A DNA stretch of 64,000 nucleotides from Sinohyriopsis cumingii (GCA_028554795.2 CM068838.1:125495928-125559927), one strand, 5' to 3'. Shown: positions 1 through 12,413, counted from the stretch's first letter. The notes: generated from the letters alone by a model not told the origin. Numbers and translations are program-made.

Positions 1-1596
1 GTAGGGTGGGGGGGGGTACAAACAAACGGGGATGTGGAGTCCGACTATAGTCAAGGACTTAATTTTGAAAGGAACATTTACGAAGGCTTTCACTCGGTAA
101 ATATACATTGTCTTAAAATGAATTCTTCATAAGATGCATTCACGTTTCGAATATATTGGTTGCTAAGTGTGTTTGATCTGAGATTTTAACAGAAATGCTA
201 AACGCACTTTTTCCGTACGCCGCCCTGACGCAAACTAGAACCACGAGGTTCATCAGACCGTCTTGAGTGCGCATGTGTAACCGGCAATACACACTAGTCA
301 CTCATTCTGATGAGCTGGTGTCACACTGTAGGCATAATGTAGAGGCAGTCCTACACTTCAGTTGTTCAAAATTTCAAATAGTATACCTTCAATTAAAAAA
401 ACTTCCTGAGATCACGTATAATCTCGAGGGAAACTCTTACCAGGATCTTCGTTCAATGATTCGCCCTGCTACCGCGTCTTTGTCAGTTTTTGAGCGTGTT
501 CCAAGTCACTGAATTATTGACTGCAGAAACAGTAATATATCGAGATGCTATCATAGCTGCGTACCTTTATGTCTCCTTTTCACAGATTTGTTTAAAGTCC
601 TGTATACTTTCAGCGTATTATAGCGTCTTCATCTGACTTCTTTGGGAATAGTTGCAGGTTATTTAAGCAAAATGGCGGGCGCATCTGACTATACTATAGT
701 TAGTCGGGTTCTCGAGTTAAACTTTCCTGCAAGATGATTGGTTCTTATTTCTCACGTTGATTGAGAAAATTAAAATTTGGCACTGAACTGCTCCCTAAGT
801 CCAATATTAGAACTTTAAATGTTAGAAACAGAAAAAAAGAAATAAAAAGCGCCAACAGATTTTATAAATTATTTTGAATTTATTTTTATCCAATCATAAA
901 TGAAGTTAGACGTTTTCTCTCTTACCTCAGGTGCGCTGGTGTTTGAGCGTTTCGGATTTACTCTTTGCCAATAAGGGATCGAGTATTTAATTATCCGGAT
1001 TACGGGTATGTGCCTTGTAATGTTTGTTCACACAGAATAACTGTGTTAACAATGGCTTGGTAGCTGGCATGTTGTACCGTGGACATATACACTAATTTTA
1101 TTGAGAGTCGTAATTTCATTGCATAATAACAATCATTAGCACGTTGAACCTATTCTCGTTTCAACTGTGGTCAATCAAAATTGAGAAATTCTAAAACAAA
1201 GTACAATATGGAAAGTCCCAACTAAATACCCACCAGCCTTTCTTTTTAAAGAAAAGAAAAACGAAAGTCAGTACACCTGAGTGTAATTTGAACTTTGATA
1301 CAGCTGCTGTCATAACACGTATATCTATAGCTTACATACAATATAGCAAATATACACATAGCATACACTGGACCATTGGCAAAGGTCACTATAAAACAAA
1401 AGGGAAGGGAATTCGACTAGGTAATTGAAGCCTATATCGGATAAACGACTCTTGGGAATACACTAGGGAAAAATACCCCAATAAAAAATGTGACTCTAAG
1501 TAAAGTTCTGATCCAAATTCTTTTTTAAAGGAAACAAACAAACACACCTTTGGCGGAAACAATAACATATAAAACACCCTTTATTTTTTATGTAAA
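1..1596. other. Intergenic DNA, no gene recognised
   Basis: AT-rich sequence. The only open frames are short, such as one at 267-512, and have no recognisable domain or splice context. It contains one copy of a roughly 113-bp dispersed repeat (1036-1148). I see no RNA gene or other element. Confidence 0.5.
1036..1148 (+). repeat. Direct repeat, copy 1 (partner at 6173-6286)
   Basis: About 113 bp beginning AATAACTG and ending GTTGAA. It is clearly similar, with scattered substitutions, to 6173-6286 in the same orientation, 5.1 kb away. The best-conserved core reads GTACCGTGGACATATACACT. Family unknown. It could be the 5' region of the LINE that ends next to the second copy, or an independent short element. 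Confidence 0.75.
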
Positions 1597-1694
1597 GGTG
1601 GGGGGCTGTCTGGTGCCCCCACCCACAAAGAAATTCACAAAAGTTATTGCTTCTTTTTTTTTTTGGTGGGCACCAGTCAGATGCCCCCTCCCCA
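1597..1694. repeat. Imperfect palindrome, hairpin-forming
   Basis: The left arm (GGTGGGGGGCTGTCTGGTG...) and right arm (GGTGGGCACCAGTCAGATGC...) are imperfect reverse complements of about 27 bp separated by a T-rich loop. This could be a small foldback element or MITE. No clear target-site duplication was seen. Confidence 0.5.
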
Positions 1695-3479
1695 TTTAGC
1701 CCAAGAAATAAAGTGTTGTTATGTGTTTGTGTTTCCCCGAAAAGTGTGTATGTTTGTATTTTTTATAAAAAGAGTTTCGATTAAAATTTTAGTAACAGAC
1801 TAAATTTTGATGGGGTATTTTTAAATTCCCTAGTATTTTCTAAAGGGTTGTTCATCCGATAGTGGGTTTAATCCAACATCTCAGAGTTCCTTCCCTTGTT
1901 TGTAAGGTGATCTTTGCCAGAGATAACCTATGTCTCGTGTATGCTTAGCTACGATGTCGTAGCCTCAACTTGATTTGTTGTGGTTGAGGCTACGAACTGA
2001 TCCCATATCATGTAATGGAGCAAAAAATATCATCACTAAAGTTAGAAAAACGAACAGTGTAGAAATCAACTACATAAGTAAAGAAGTTTGGCTTATTTTA
2101 AATTTATTAAGCCCTTACACGATAAAATAAATTGGCATGGTTACTCTAACCTTATCCTGTCCGCCATGACAGATAACGCGAGACTCTCGCCGTGACCCCT
2201 TTTCTACGTAAGGCTTGCCAGAACATATTTTGGATATTCTACGCTATATTATTATCAATCAAGTGCGAATAATCGCTTCTTGGTGGAAGTTCAAAGTTGC
2301 CGATAAACCGTATTTACTTTTAATGCGCAGAATTTCTGACCCAAACGGCGCCAAATTTTTACTACGATTTGTTTACATTTCCAAATAAGGCGTTAATGTC
2401 CTTATATGGCACACAAAGAAACGAGGCTGAGAACGGAAGTAATCATTATTTGAAATAACATGGCGGACGATCTAAACGAAAATATAGGCTGAAAAAAGTA
2501 AACGAGATTTTACAACTATTTCAACAATGATTTTCGATACTTCCGGTATTAAATAAGAGGACTACTCTATTTATTGGATTATAAGCAAGGAATATGTTTA
2601 AAGTGTTATTAGGAGGCTAAAAGAGCGCCGGGTGTGATTCACACCCGACTTGCTCCATTAACACGTATATGCTCATGTTAGTACCCTGTCCACGAGGTAC
2701 GAGTAAGGGTACTAATATTAGTACTAGTGTATGCTATGTGTATCGTTGCTATATTGGGTGTGTGCAATGAAGTCTGTATGTAGGAACGGCAACTTGATCA
2801 AAATATATCACAGATGGCCTATCATATAAAGTATTTGGACATTTTTAGGTCCAACAAATTATTATACATTTTTATTTTGAAGTATTAATTTAGAATTTTT
2901 ACGAGATAGGCTGTGCCCGAGTATGGTAAGGAGCCACGCTTTATTTATTCCTTTGTGTTTCCTTTATCTGAGTTTAGGCCTTCTCTTTTAATTATTTGTC
3001 CTTAACAGTTAATAAAGGTTCCAGAAGGGTTTTTGGTGTAGGGTTAGTTCCTAAGTTAGTTTGGGTAACTCATTTTGTTAGTTTCCATGTTTTTGTTCTG
3101 TATGTCTATTTGCTGCATTTGGGTTTTTGTGGCACTCTTTCGCAAACCTGTTCACGTCGCGTAGTGCCTTGTGACGTAGCCCTGCGACGTATGTGCATCT
3201 TATTTTACCCACATGAAGGTTCCCCGTGTCCCTTCTAACTATTACGGAGAAAAAAAGAAGAAAAAAATCTTTTTTCTTCTTCTTCCTTTCTTCTTTTTTC
3301 TTTTATAGATAATGTTATATTAGCATTTTTAATCTAAAAAGTTATCCTGATAGTCTAGTTATGTTTGTTAACCAAAGGTAATTTTAGGGTTAGTATTCCC
3401 TATAATGTTAGCTCTTACTAGATTATGTAGGTACCGGAGGGTCAAAAGTTACGTTTTATTAGTTCTCATTAGGTGGAAA
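1695..3479. other. Intergenic DNA with short palindromes, no gene recognised
   Basis: Contains a perfect 11-bp stem (GTAGCCTCAAC / GTTGAGGCTAC, about 1956-1993) and an 8-bp stem with a one-base loop (GGGTGTGA-T-TCACACCC, about 2630-2647). An 11-bp inverted pair, TAATGGAGCAA at 2013 and TTGCTCCATTA at 2650, bounds about 650 bp. A short ATGGCGGACG start near 2461 runs only a few codons and is not called a gene. A pyrimidine-rich stretch at 3268-3303 would be a poly-A tract on the minus strand and may mark the 3' end of the LINE to its right. Confidence 0.4.
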
Positions 3480-3700
3480 GATGAGTGAGGGGTCCAGCCC
3501 GAGCACTCATTGTGGCTCACCCCTAAGGGTGGTAAACCGAAGCCTTCCCTCCCATCCCCAACCCAATGCATTGCTATTTTAGAGAGTTGTAATTATGGTT
3601 TATGTGGGGCGTAGAGATGAGTGAGAGGCTCCAGCCCGCGTACTGGCGGTAGCTCACCCCTAATGAGTGGTAAACCGAAGCCTACCCTCCCATCTCCCCA
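3480..3700. repeat. Two tandem copies of an approximately 85-bp sequence
   Basis: Copies at 3480-3560 and 3615-3700 are about 135 bp apart. They share GATGAGTGAG, TCCAGCCCG, GCTCACCCCTAA and GTGGTAAACCGAAGCCT, and both end in CCCTCCCATC. They lie just 3' (minus strand) of the LINE reading frames and may be part of its 3' UTR. No other copy was noticed in the window. Confidence 0.7.
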
Positions 3701-3719
3701 CAACGTGACGTCATGCCGT

Positions 3720-4249
3720 TACAAATTTAATTCATTACCTATCAGTATGCCATCGTTGTTTCTATAATGTAATCTATGACCTTGAATAATGTATTTTGAT
3801 CAAAATCTCCGTCCATAAAGAGTATATTGCCCCTGCGGTACCTTTCTCTTCTGCATATTTCCCTAATTAGTTGTAGTCTTTCGTTCTTTCTATTTTTGCA
3901 CTGGGTAGTCATGTGGTCTTTTGTAAAGCTTGCCCTTTTGCATAACGGGCACATTGGTATGGTTTTTATCATGTGTCTCCTTAGAGCCACATCTCCAGTG
4001 AGCCATGCATTACGAAGATACTTAAATATTAAGCTTTGTAGTTCGAAGGATTTGATCTGTGTCCAATGCCCCCATACTCTTAGCCAGTTAACTCCCCAGT
4101 TCTCTTGTTCGACTTTACATCTAATAATTTTTGTAATTTCTTCTCTTATCCAGTTGTGCGTTTCTTCCTTTGGCCTACTCCATAAGCCTTTCTTTGTCCC
4201 GGTATTTTATTAAAATATCCTTAATACTTTTGAACTTTCTTGGTACCTC

Positions 4250-4318
<69 letters not shown>

Positions 4319-6165
4319 ATTTCTTAGGGAGAACCCAAAACCAGTGAATGTATAGGGCTTCCCATGGTGTCTGTGGTTTTACGTTTAAAGTTTTAAATCT
4401 ATTTAGTATGTTTGCGCATTTTAGGAGTAGTGGGCTCGATAGCTCTAGACCCCCTCTCCGGTTTATTCTATGCAAAGTTTCTTTTATTATATAATGTGTT
4501 ATGAAACCCCAGATAAAAATTATTTTGTCATTATCTACTTTGTTTAGCTCCTTGTTATCCATATATATCGATTTAAAAATGCAATTTCTGTTGGAGTAGA
4601 AGTACGTTTCGGCCACTTGTGCCCGTTCCATTGTGCACAGTGGCATTTGTGTCCAGATATATATTTTCACTTCTTTTTTCCGTCATATTCTTGTAGTATT
4701 CTGTTTCATCAGTTTTACCAAAATATACTCCTGGTGCTTTAACTCTGTTTTTTACTAGATATGGCGGTAGTCCCGGGTGGTTTACCCACCAGTTGCCTAT
4801 GTTTAGGATCTCTGTTTTATCGTGATTTATGTTTGAACCAGAAGATTTGCCAAATTTTTCGAATTCTATCTCTGGATGTTTAAAGGATCTTATAAAGTTG
4901 GTCAATCGTCTGCATGCTGGAGCGTTTTAATTTCCTGTTGTAGGTTGGGAATTTTTATCCCTTCAATTTCTTTGTTGTTTCTTATCATGTGACTTAAAAT
5001 TTCAATCGCTATTACGTTGCCTCACCGATCTTTGTATTTCAATTCATTCGTGGTCGCCCTATTCACCTGTACTATTGAAGTTATTTTTTATGCAGGATTT
5101 TGGTCCAGCTTTGGAAATTTTATCCAAAACCAAATTTTCCAAGAACTCTTTTTTATATGTAGTTATGTTCTAATTTGTCAAACGCCTTTTCCTGGCCGAA
5201 AAGTACCATAGCACCTTTCTGAGCTGTTTCGTTTATATAATCTATTATTGTCCTTATATTCAGAATGTTATTTTGAATATCTCTGCCCACCCCCCAACAA
5301 GTCTGATTTATGTTTATTATTTTCCCTAGCACTCTTTTCACTCTATTCGCTAAGACCCTGCTTAGAATTGTGCAGTCTATAGTCAGGATGGAGATGGGCC
5401 TCCAGTTTTTAAAGTCTTCCCTATCTCCCCTTCCCTTTGTAGATTAACGTAATTATTCCCTCCCTCGTTGTTTTTTGTCATTGTATCTTTCTTTAATAAG
5501 ATGTTATTATATAGTAATTCAAGGATCGGCGATAACTCACCTAGGAATTTTTGACAAGAGTTCTGCGGTGAGTCCATCTCCTCCTGGCTATTTTCCTTTC
5601 GCTAGTTGTCTAATGGTTGCATTTATTTCTTCTATCGAGATGAAATAGTCACACATGCCTGTATGTTCTGCTGAGATCATCTTGCACTTTACTTCATCTA
5701 GATACTTATTTATAGTGTTATTATCGATTTGTTGAGTTGTATATAGTTCTTTATAGTAATTCATAATAAATTACATGATATACTTTTTTCTCAGTTTATT
5801 CACTATTGTTATTCCTTATTTTTCCTATTTTCTTTTATCCCCCTTTCCTTATTTCTTCCCTTATGTATAGGCCATCTGCCTTTTTATATACGTGGGTAAA
5901 CTTTTCTGCTCTAATGTTCTTTCCTTTGCTTTCTTCTTCTATTTCCGTTAGCCTCTCCTTTATTTCTTTAATTTTTCCTCTGTGTTGTTTTTCCCTAGTT
6001 GCACTTTTAGAGCCTGTTTTTCCATGTTATATAATTCTTTCCTTCTTTTCGAATATCCTACTGCGTTTTCATTAATTTTATATCTGAAAGTATCCCATTC
6101 CTTTATTATGTCTCTATGTTCTGACCTTAAAATTTATTTTAAAAACTTATTGCGAGAGCATTCTG
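3720..6165 (-). mobile_element. L1/Tx1-like LINE, degraded reverse-transcriptase ORF2
   Basis: Read on the minus strand, segments in several frames give consecutive parts of a non-LTR retrotransposon ORF2. These are a pre-RT segment (GDGLTAELLSKFLGELSPIL, about 5520-5600), motif A (EKAFDKLEHNYI, near 5153-5200) and a stretch beginning SGSNINHDKTEILNIGNWW at 4780-4850, as found after the RT core in L1/Tx1 elements. The C-terminal zinc knuckle CPLCKRASFTKDHMTTQC lies at 3890-3950. The frame is split by many stops and frameshifts and by a TA microsatellite at 4255-4314, so the element is dead. The 5' end is near 6165, next to a dispersed repeat; the 3' end may extend to the poly-T tract near 3268-3303. 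The exact clade (L1, Tx1, Nimb) cannot be fixed by eye. Confidence 0.75.
4255..4314. repeat. (TA)n microsatellite
   Basis: About 30 uninterrupted TA units inside the C-terminal part of the LINE. Confidence 0.95.
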
Positions 6166-6172
6166 TAACTAA

Positions 6173-6286
6173 AATAACTGCGGTAACAATGGCTTGCTAG
6201 TTGACATGTCGTACCGTGGACATATACACTAATTTTAGTTGAGAGTCGGAATTTTATTGCACAATAACAATCATTAGCGCGTTGAA
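6173..6286 (+). repeat. Direct repeat, copy 2 (partner at 1036-1148)
   Basis: Same orientation and extent as the copy at 1036-1148. It begins right next to the 5' end (minus strand) of the LINE. Confidence 0.75.
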
Positions 6287-8603
6287 GATATTTTATCGCC
6301 GGGCTTTAGATAATTCCTTTGTCCGTTAACCCTGTTGCAAAATAACCTTTGGGGGTCTATATAACGAGTTATTTTATCTCTGCCACGTCTGTTTAAGCAC
6401 CCATACACGGCACGAAATTAAGGCATTTCTACCCGTATATTTAAAAAAAAAACGAAGAAGAAAAATAAAAACACTAGACAACCATCTGCGCACGATTGTT
6501 GCCAATATGACGGTGGTCCATGCGCATGACGTCACTTGGTCGCGCTTTGTAGATAACATCAACAATCCGACAAACATACAATCATACATATTTTTTCTTG
6601 TTAAAAAGTTATGTTTCTATGTTGAAAATGCATACCCCTCCTTCGTTTACGGTTTATATTTTAATAATAGAGAGTTCCCGAATGACGTCATTAGCTGCCA
6701 TATTTGTGGTCAGCTGGCAGATTTACAGTTGACTTTATATGGTGTTTGTAAGTTGAAATAAATTCATTGAATCTCAAGATACTTTTACGAAAATTACATA
6801 CATAAACACAACGCAAATCAAGCTTTCAGTTTGTATCTAGATGTGTGATTTATAAATGGACTTTGCGTCAGTGTGACTTGTTAAAAATGGTAAATTTTGG
6901 TGATGGCATTTAGGAGAAGTTGCCAGGTTACCCGTCGTCCAGGTAAAATGGCAGAATATCGTCTGCTAGTGACCTTATCGGGAAGCATCTATAAATGCAA
7001 GAAAACCATTGTGGATGAATAGATCCTATTTTGTACAATTACAAAAAGTGTTAAAATACACGTATAAAAGTTGTCCAATACAAACTACTCACTCACACCC
7101 ATTCCCCAATGTTTAAATTCTATTTAAAAATCAATGTTTTAGTGCGTGCACATGTTTGGAACAGGTGCGCTCAACTCAGTTGTTTTAATAATTAGACCTG
7201 ACATACTATTTTCTTCACCAGAGTAGTACCTGGCAGCCATATTGACTGTCCATAGCGATCAATATTTTTCGTTTGAAAGTTTGTTGTTTGTTGTTGTTTT
7301 TTTTATATCACATTTCAAGTGTAGTGCATTCAACAGTCGTGAATGAACAGAATTTAACTGAAGTATATAAATATTAAATTTGAGACAACAGCTCGAGGGG
7401 ATGGCACAGGACAGAAGCCTTTGGCGAGTGGGCGGCCAATACCCTGGCAGAGGTGACGGGAAAAACTGAACTGATATGCGACAACATGACCACGTTGACA
7501 TACACCTTTTTTGATAGGAATCACAGTCGTATAAATCACAGTCAAACCTTTCATCAGTATTAATAGTTTTGGGGATTGACTTATCGGACTATATAAATTA
7601 TGTATTTATTAAACGCACAACACACATTGCAAAGCCCTCTGCCTTCACGCTGTATACTAGGAGAAAAAGAAAAAAAAGACAAGACACCCCCCCCCCTCCA
7701 CACACACACACAGAGTAACCGCCTTAGAATACGCTGGGCCCGATTTGTATCATTTTAGCGAGGAAATGCGATCACGATATTGTATAAGATACTAAACTAA
7801 AAATTGTCTTCCATCGCTTTAAAATGAATGTCACTGTATAGATATCTTTTTTAAAAATTACTAGCGCTAAGGTTCCCTGTGAGCGCGAGGCCCGATTGGG
7901 TCAAATCGATCCAATCGGCTTAAGGTCTGCCCTCACACACACACACACCATTTCTGTATGTAGTGGCTATTTAGAACTGCATCAATCCTCAGTTTTATTA
8001 CGTAATAATAATCTCACCGACGTCACAACCTTTCGGTGACGTGTTATCACTAATAGCAATGTGATCAAGAGTGTGAGTTTACATATTGTGATAAATTAAC
8101 TCCCAAATATGGTGTTGATAACGAAGGACGATATGTGGGTTTGTTGTCACCTGTTTATTGAAATGTTCAATTTTCCGGCATGGAAATCGTTCTGGAACAC
8201 GCATGCGTGCAGTTAGACACTTGCCGGTATTTGGTCATAGCTACCGGTATATCTCGCGCGAGATTGAAATTAGCGAAAGACAGAGGTTTGTGTTATTCCA
8301 CGTGGATTTATAAGTCGCCATAAATAGGATTTGATCCGGAAATAGCATGTACATATCGCCAAAATTGTCAGTTAGTATGATGATACTATTGATTGGTACG
8401 GGGCTGATTTATCGGCCTAGAGTCTACATAACTGCATGATTTCTTCCGTGTTTAATATGAAATTCCAGGAGTTACAGTCCAAATTAAAAATGAAGGGGTT
8501 TTATTGGTGATGGAACGTAATGAATTATGTCTCTCATTAAGAGGACATATTCTTTGTATCTAGCTGGATGTTTGCCCCTCGCCCGAACATAACAATTTGG
8601 AAA

Positions 8604-8652
<49 letters not shown>

Positions 8653-9374
8653 CAGAGTACAGCTTATTGGCTTTGCACTGAAAAAAGACGATGCATCAAC
8701 CCCATTGTTATTATTGGTCAGAAGAATTTCAATGACATCACAACGATTAGATGACTTGTCATTTTTAGGATATGGAAACCAAAACCGAATGAGACACGTC
8801 TCCCAGAGCGTATTGATATCAATCCGACTCGGTATGGCATCGTAACCTCGCGGTTAAAAAAAAAAAAAATTGTTTTCCGTCATTGTTGTGTTCTCAATGG
8901 GATTTTATTCGGGTGGTCATGCTTGACAGATGGACATGTTTACCACTGTATCAACTAGTGGCAAAATGGTGGATCCAATTTCTTGATCATATTTATCGAT
9001 AATTTACGATCTCGCAGAAAATAAAGTAATTTATATTTTGTAATAATGTTTTCCTTGACAGTATTGCGTTTTCTTTTGTTTGCTCTGAGAACTTATTTAT
9101 TTTAAAATTGTTATAAGGTCTTGAACTAAGAAAAATGTTTCATTAGATTTATACAGTTTTATAATTTTAAAAATAGTACTCTTTGGTGATATAATTTTTA
9201 TATCATTAATATAAACATGACTGTCTTATTATTGCAAATATATTCATGGAATTATTTATAGTAATAAATAATATTATTATTACCGGACTCACATGTATTT
9301 TGATGAACAACATAATCGAACGTAATGTCATAGAATGATAATATTAAGACTATAGTTGTGGTTATGGGCTCATG
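6287..9374. other. Intergenic DNA upstream of TMEM67, no gene recognised
   Basis: AT-rich. Short reading frames (for example at 6507-6761 and 7354-7554) lack recognisable domains. A CT-dinucleotide tract at 8605-8651 and short CA tracts near 7700 and 7935 are the only simple repeats. No tRNA, rRNA or transposase signature seen. Confidence 0.5.
8605..8651. repeat. (CT)n microsatellite
   Basis: About 20 CT units with one interruption. The long Leu-Ser frame across it is an artefact. Confidence 0.9.
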
Positions 9375-10242
9375 GTCATTCCGTACCCAATTCGTTTCAA
9401 ACCCAGTCGAAATTGGTCGTTTCGTACCCAAGGTGCTAGTCGTTTCGTACCCGAGGTGCTGGTCGTTTCGTACCCATTATTTTTACAATGTCAAAAATAT
9501 AGTATTGTCATATTTACCGCTCCCTCTCTAGGTTTAATATTTCTCCTAACTTGCATGAACAAAGCATATCCGGACAAAAATTGACCAAACACAAATAATT
9601 ACAGTAATTGTATTGTTTTCACCGTATAATAGCATCTCTGTACTAAAAAGAATTAACAAAATTTTACATTGCCAGTAAAAAGAAGAAGAAAAAAAAACAA
9701 AAAAAAACGTTGTTCTGGTTTAAATAACTGAATAAGTTTATTATTTTTTCTATTGTTCAAATTAACAAACATTGTCATATTTATTGGTATTGTTTAGTAA
9801 TGACTAACGCGACTGAAAAAATCTATAAATGTTTATCCCCTCAAAGGACTAGAAATTCTGCGATCTTTTAATAATGGGGCTGAACGCAGATAAAACAGTT
9901 TTGCTTGATTAAGTTTCTCTCCTCCAAGGACCAATACTGGTGTTAATTTCAATTTTTGTTGACTGCTTTTTAAATGTGTTGAACGTGTATACTATACGGG
10001 CACCCAAGCCACTTTTTTTTGGTAGACTGCCGGCTGCATTAGCATTCTTGTGCAAAGTCTTGGACACTTTCACTGATCACAAGAAACTAACAAGTTAGTA
10101 GTATAATTGAAATTCTCTCTGTTTTTAACTAAGTATAAATATTAATATTTTTTCATGGCGAGTGAAAATTTGTTTTCATTTTTTTGGCAAGATATGTTTT
10201 AGTTTGTTATTCTCTTAAATATAATGCACATAGATAGTCGCG

Positions 10243-10276
<34 letters not shown>

Positions 10277-10639
10277 TTGACACTGCATTTTACAGATATT
10301 TACTTCCGTGTTTTAAAACTGATTTATTTTAATTATTAAAATAATCGAAGATATGTATGCATGCTTTGATTCTGCCAGTATTGAAACGTTTATAATACAG
10401 CACCCCATGTAATACGACATATTTTTCCCCAGAATAGAACAGTAATAATTACAATCCAATGAATGATTGAAGTAGACGCCCCAGTAAGACGAAAGATTAA
10501 CTCAAATAGGTTTCTTAAAGAACAAAAGACTAACAACATTATTCCGAATTGTACATTCCAGTTTTATTACATACATGAAGAAAACATAATTACTATATGC
10601 ATTTCTGTTTTCAGATTTAAAATCATTGTATAATAATGC

Positions 10640-11035
10640 AGTAAATTGGCCTTGTCAGTCAGTTGTCGGGCCGTATATGCTACTGCAACGTTTCAGTAAT
10701 TTTGAGGAGGAGATAACGCCGTTCTGGCACTCTTATCACACCGAGAATATTTTCGCCGGCAGTTTTTGCTATGTTTATTTTCTTCCTGGTATCTTCTCAG
10801 CTTTTTTTCTTCTTCTGATACCACTTGAATCTGTGTAACAAAAGAAGTGACTTCGTAGAGGCTGACTAGCACATAGAAAGGAAGACTGGCTTTTGCCGGC
10901 TTTTGTGTTGAGCCTACGATGCCAACCCTCTACATCGATGTTGGTTCGAACAGATTTTCTAACACAGACCATGATTCAACCTGGAATGTGGTATTCGTAA
11001 TCCAGGTTGACTCCACATATTGAACCCAACTGATG
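10640..11035 (-). pseudogene. MULE transposase C-terminal remnant
   Basis: Minus-strand translation in three successive frames gives consecutive pieces of the conserved C-terminus of animal MULE transposases. First is YVESTWITNTTFQVESWSV. Then comes SVRTNIDVEGWHRRLNTKAG, which carries the family hallmark 'RTNNDVEGWH'. It is followed by FYVLVSLYEVTSFVTQIQVV, VSEEEKKLRRYQ, and finally ISSSKLLKRCSSIYGPTTD. At least two frameshifts separate the pieces and a stop lies among them. The DDE catalytic core and any N-terminal zinc finger were not recognised further up the minus strand (11035-11990), so most of the gene is lost or too diverged to read. It lies inside a TIR-bounded block, which supports the assignment. 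Confidence 0.75.
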
Positions 11036-12026
11036 TATATTTCTTACAAGCACTTTTTATTTTACAATTAACTCAACAAGTTATATCTGTATCGTGCTTT
11101 CTTGTCAGATCTTGTTTGCACATAAGCATTATAAATGTGTATTCGTTTACTGATATAAATAGACAGAACAACATTAAAATAAACTGAGATAGGAATCAAA
11201 CGTAAATTGTACAATACCTGACGACAAACGATTAGGAGTGGAACACGTGTCAGTTGTAACCGACATAGGAGAGTAAGGGCAGGGACAATTAGTAACAATG
11301 TATGCGTCCATGAGAACTATTGAATGAATTTCCTAACTGATTCTGTTGGGCTTAATGATAAATTTTAATTCATTGTATATAACTCCAAGTTTGCCTTCTG
11401 ATCATTATACTAAATTATAAGTGCCTGAGTAAAACAAATGTAAATTTCCGAAGATAAAGTAAATCCCCAGTAAATAAGTGAAGTAAATATATTATTAATG
11501 TCAAATAATTCTTGACACGGAATTTATTAAGATTTCTCCGAATCAAAAGATTGCTGAAAAACAGAGACCTCGTGTAATTAGTTCAAAGTAAAACAAAAAC
11601 AAATAAATAATCAAACACGTGTGAAATTGAATTAAGCTTGAAAGCTTCAACTTACTAGATATCCGTGGATTTTAACATTTGATAACTTAACGTTTCAATT
11701 ATGCTTCCCGTTAAAGTATACAAGGTCATGTAGTATTCATATAATATTATCCCTTAGTTATGTTCCTATTATTATTATTATTATTACTTTCCATTTATAT
11801 ATAGCCCTTACTTCACTAACATGTCGATTCATTTTAGCATTGATCGTTCGTGTAATGACCTTTTAATTTTGTATGCTCTATGTATGTATATTTATATATC
11901 ACAAAGGAAGAAAAAAAGCAACATGGAAATAGTATGTTCTGATGAAATGAAATTGTATATGCTATTAAATTACAATACTTCATCTTTAGGTACGAAATGA
12001 CTATACCACTGGGTACAAAAAGACAA

Positions 12027-12261
12027 GGGGCCCCGGGTGGCCGAGTGGTCTAAAGCGCTGTCCGTTACGGATCACTGCCATCTCACCTCTGTCTGGGTGG
12101 GTTCGAGTCTCGGATTCAGCCAATGTGGGTATGTGAGAAAGCTTGCCAGTAGCTTCTCGTGGGTCGGTGGTTCTTTCCGGGGTTTTTCCTTCATTAATAC
12201 TGGCCGCCATGTATAGCCTATCGTGTGCTGAAAAATGGCGTTAAACCTTACAACAACAACT
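12027..12261 (+). mobile_element. tRNA-Leu-like SINE (family A), nearly full length
   Basis: Begins GGGGCCCCGGGTGGCCGAG. It has a Pol III A box (TGGCCGAGTGGTCTAAAGCG, from 12038) and B box (GGTTCGAGTCT, 12100-12110), then a body with GTGGGTATGTGAGAAAGCTT and GGCGTTAAACC and a (CAA)n tail. Eight further complete or partial copies lie in the window. It has inserted into the right TIR of the MULE, splitting its motif array, so the SINE is younger than that transposon. Confidence 0.9.
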
Positions 12262-12405
12262 AAAAATTGACCAGCGACCATTGCTTTGGGTACGAAACGA
12301 CTTATTTGGGTACGAATTACTGGGTACGAAACAATTTGGGTACGGATTTACCAGGTACCGTGCTAATGTGTGTACGCCAAAAAAATAATTCGGAAAACCA
12401 GTCAC

Positions 12406-12413
12406 CCAATCGG
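12406..12413 (+). promoter_or_regulatory. CCAAT box in the presumed TMEM67 promoter
   Basis: CCAATCGG lies about 45 bp upstream of the start codon and fits the NF-Y consensus well. No TATA box and no clear RFX X-box (usual for ciliary genes) is visible in the roughly 100 bp between the MULE end and the ATG. The transcription start is not determined, so this could equally be 5' UTR. Confidence 0.4.

Larger units (their letters stand above)
9375..12358 (-). mobile_element. Mutator-like (MULE) DNA transposon, decayed, about 3.0 kb
   Basis: Both ends carry clusters of one short motif in opposite orientation. GTCGTTTCGTACCCA occurs several times at 9378-9478, and its complement TGGGTACGAAACGAC occurs at about 11988-12005 and 12290-12348. 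The outermost parts align as inverted repeats (ATTCCGTACCCAATTCGTTTC on the left, AATCCGTACCCAAATTGTTTC from the right, reverse complemented). Inside, on the minus strand, is the C-terminus of a MULE transposase (10640-11035). MULEs typically have long TIRs with repeated subterminal motifs, which fits. A tRNA-Leu-like SINE has inserted into the right TIR (12027-12261). No clean 8-10-bp target duplication was found. The right end is about 100 bp from the TMEM67 start codon. Confidence 0.72.

Noticed and set aside
2461-2493. ATGGCGGACG start, like a typical metazoan first exon
   Set aside because: The frame closes after about ten codons, with no donor site or partner exon that could be supported.
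6507-6761. 84-codon open frame on the plus strand upstream of TMEM67
   Set aside because: No recognisable domain, no splice or promoter evidence, and AT-rich composition like the surrounding DNA.
12027-12110. A functional tRNA-Leu gene, from its A and B boxes
   Set aside because: It is the head of a SINE repeated nine times in the window, and it does not fold into a clear cloverleaf with a matching acceptor stem.
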